From Thermodesulfobacteriota bacterium (GTDB taxonomy: Bacteria; Desulfobacterota; DSM-4660; Desulfatiglandales; HGW-15), in the NCBI GenBank assembly GCA_025454125.1, contig JALOPA010000426.1, positions 1 through 5,300 on the forward strand: a stretch of 5,300 bases of DNA, read 5' to 3'. The position numbers and the translations under genes are program-made. This document shows, in pieces, positions 4,597 through 5,300 of this stretch. Positions within the stretch are counted from its first letter, which is position 1. Every line of letters starts with the position of its first letter. The notes beneath the pieces were generated by a model. The model worked only from the letters and a program-made list of their open reading frames with translations, did no database searches and was not told the DNA's origin.

Positions 4597-5300
4597 ATGG
4601 GAGGCCCTTCAGCAAAACAGGCATCCAGGGTGATGAAGAAACTTTCCTTCCCTGACCCGGAACTGGTGCGGATGCTCTGCGGCGAGCAAAATGCCCATAT
4701 CCAGGTTCTAAGAAACAGAATCGGGCTGTCCGCCAACGTGCGGGGAACGGAGGTGATTCTGGAAGGAGGGGACTGGGAGGTCGAACTGGCTGAAAACACG
4801 ATTAATCAGCTTTCTGATCTCATTCGCCAGAACTATCCTATCTACAGAAATGATGTGGAATACGCGATCCGGATCCTGAGCAGCGATCCGTCCGCAAGCC
4901 TCAAGAAGATTTTCATGGACCGGGTCTATGTGGGATCGGGAAAAACCGTGATCGCGCCGAAGAGCATCAATCAGAAGGCCTACATCGACAGCATTCGGGC
5001 CTATGATATCGTTTTCGGAATCGGGCCCGCCGGCACGGGCAAGACCTATCTGGCCATGGCCATGGCTGTGGCAGCCTTGGTCAAAAAGGAGATCAAACGC
5101 ATTGTGCTCACCAGGCCTGCTGTGGAAGCGGGTGAGCACCTGGGCTTCCTGCCCGGCGATCTCTACGAAAAGGTCAATCCCTACCTTCGGCCCCTTTATG
5201 ACGCGCTTCATGACATGATGGAGTTTGAAGACGCCTCCCGGCTCTTGCAGAAGGGCGTCATCGAGGTGGCTCCCCTGGCCTTCATGAGAGGCCGGACCCT
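4597..5300 (+). CDS. PhoH-family ATPase (YbeZ-like), 3' end outside window
   Basis: The first 234 residues of a PhoH/YbeZ-type cytosolic ATPase of usually 310-350 residues. In other bacteria YbeZ works with the endoribonuclease YbeY in rRNA maturation and RNA turnover. Residues about 18-85 form the small N-terminal domain of the family. Then come a linker with VIAPKSINQKAYIDSI (118-133), Walker A GIGPAGTGKT (141-150, K149), the conserved VLTRPAVEAGEHLGFLPGD (170-188) and APLAFMRGRT (225-234) at the window edge. The DEAQ-type Walker B expected just afterwards is not visible. The frame is open throughout. ATG 4597 has AGGAG (4587-4591) five bases upstream. ATG 4633 (MKKLSFPD) is an alternative that matches family N-termini well but has AGGG almost touching it. 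In related genomes an HD-domain phosphohydrolase gene and ybeY often follow. Intact, unlike the block before it. Confidence 0.9.
   Translation, partial: MGGPSAKQASRVMKKLSFPDPELVRMLCGEQNAHIQVLRNRIGLSANVRGTEVILEGGDWEVELAENTINQLSDLIRQNYPIYRNDVEYAIRILSSDPSASLKKIFMDRVYVGSGKTVIAPKSINQKAYIDSIRAYDIVFGIGPAGTGKTYLAMAMAVAALVKKEIKRIVLTRPAVEAGEHLGFLPGDLYEKVNPYLRPLYDALHDMMEFEDASRLLQKGVIEVAPLAFMRGRT

Noticed and set aside
4708..5211. Minus-strand frame of 167 codons inside the PhoH-family gene
   Set aside because: The plus strand encodes an unmistakable PhoH Walker A region here. The antisense product is unlike anything I recognise.
1..5300. CRISPR arrays, insertion sequences or attachment sites that could explain the damage
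   Set aside because: I saw no regularly spaced repeats, transposase motifs, or terminal inverted repeats with target duplications on either strand.

Overview
The window looks like a chromosomal segment of a moderately GC-rich anaerobic bacterium. The Desulfobacterota (sulfate-reducing or syntrophic 'deltaproteobacteria') fit best. The main reason is the remnant cluster of a NifX/NifB-type iron-molybdenum cofactor protein, a MinD-superfamily P-loop ATPase and TrmO, a grouping I recall from such anaerobes. This placement rests on remembered family resemblance, not on a search.

Layout. Positions 1-334 hold no gene: a strong hairpin terminator (58-108), a near-consensus sigma-70 promoter (162-190) and a leader that can fold (246-317). 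Two intact plus-strand genes follow with a 4-base overlap: an APH-fold phosphotransferase (335-1348) and a HAD-superfamily hydrolase (1345-2085). The HAD protein has an unusual Asp-x-Asn nucleophile motif. The pair is probably one operon driven by the promoter at 162-190, with a kinase and a phosphohydrolase-fold enzyme made together. Their substrates cannot be read from the sequence.

Positions 2086-2341 are intergenic and carry an inverted repeat (2197-2212) and a sigma-54-like -24/-12 promoter (2254-2269). Downstream, 2342-4337 is a run of four damaged genes: a frameshifted and shortened NifX/NifB-like gene, an N-terminal scrap of a MinD-like ATPase with a frame change, the C-terminal half of tRNA methyltransferase TrmO, and a 14-helix DHA2-type MFS exporter that has lost about one transmembrane segment and its reading frame. 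By chance the ATPase scrap, the TrmO scrap and the first two-thirds of the exporter share one open frame (2603-3844). Automated annotation could report that as a single 413-residue protein.

After the broken exporter comes an extremely AT-rich stretch (about 4361-4470, only 8 G/C in 110 bases by hand count) with A/T tracts repeating at roughly 10 bases. A plausible sigma-70 promoter (4493-4520) then precedes an intact but window-truncated PhoH-family ATPase gene (4597 to the window end), normally a housekeeping RNA/ribosome-associated gene.

Overall, two healthy transcription units flank a decaying one. I see no convincing new system. The points most worth a second look are the decay block with its chimeric frame and apparently preserved sigma-54 promoter, the HAD motif substitution in a coupled kinase/HAD pair, and the phased AT-rich island.
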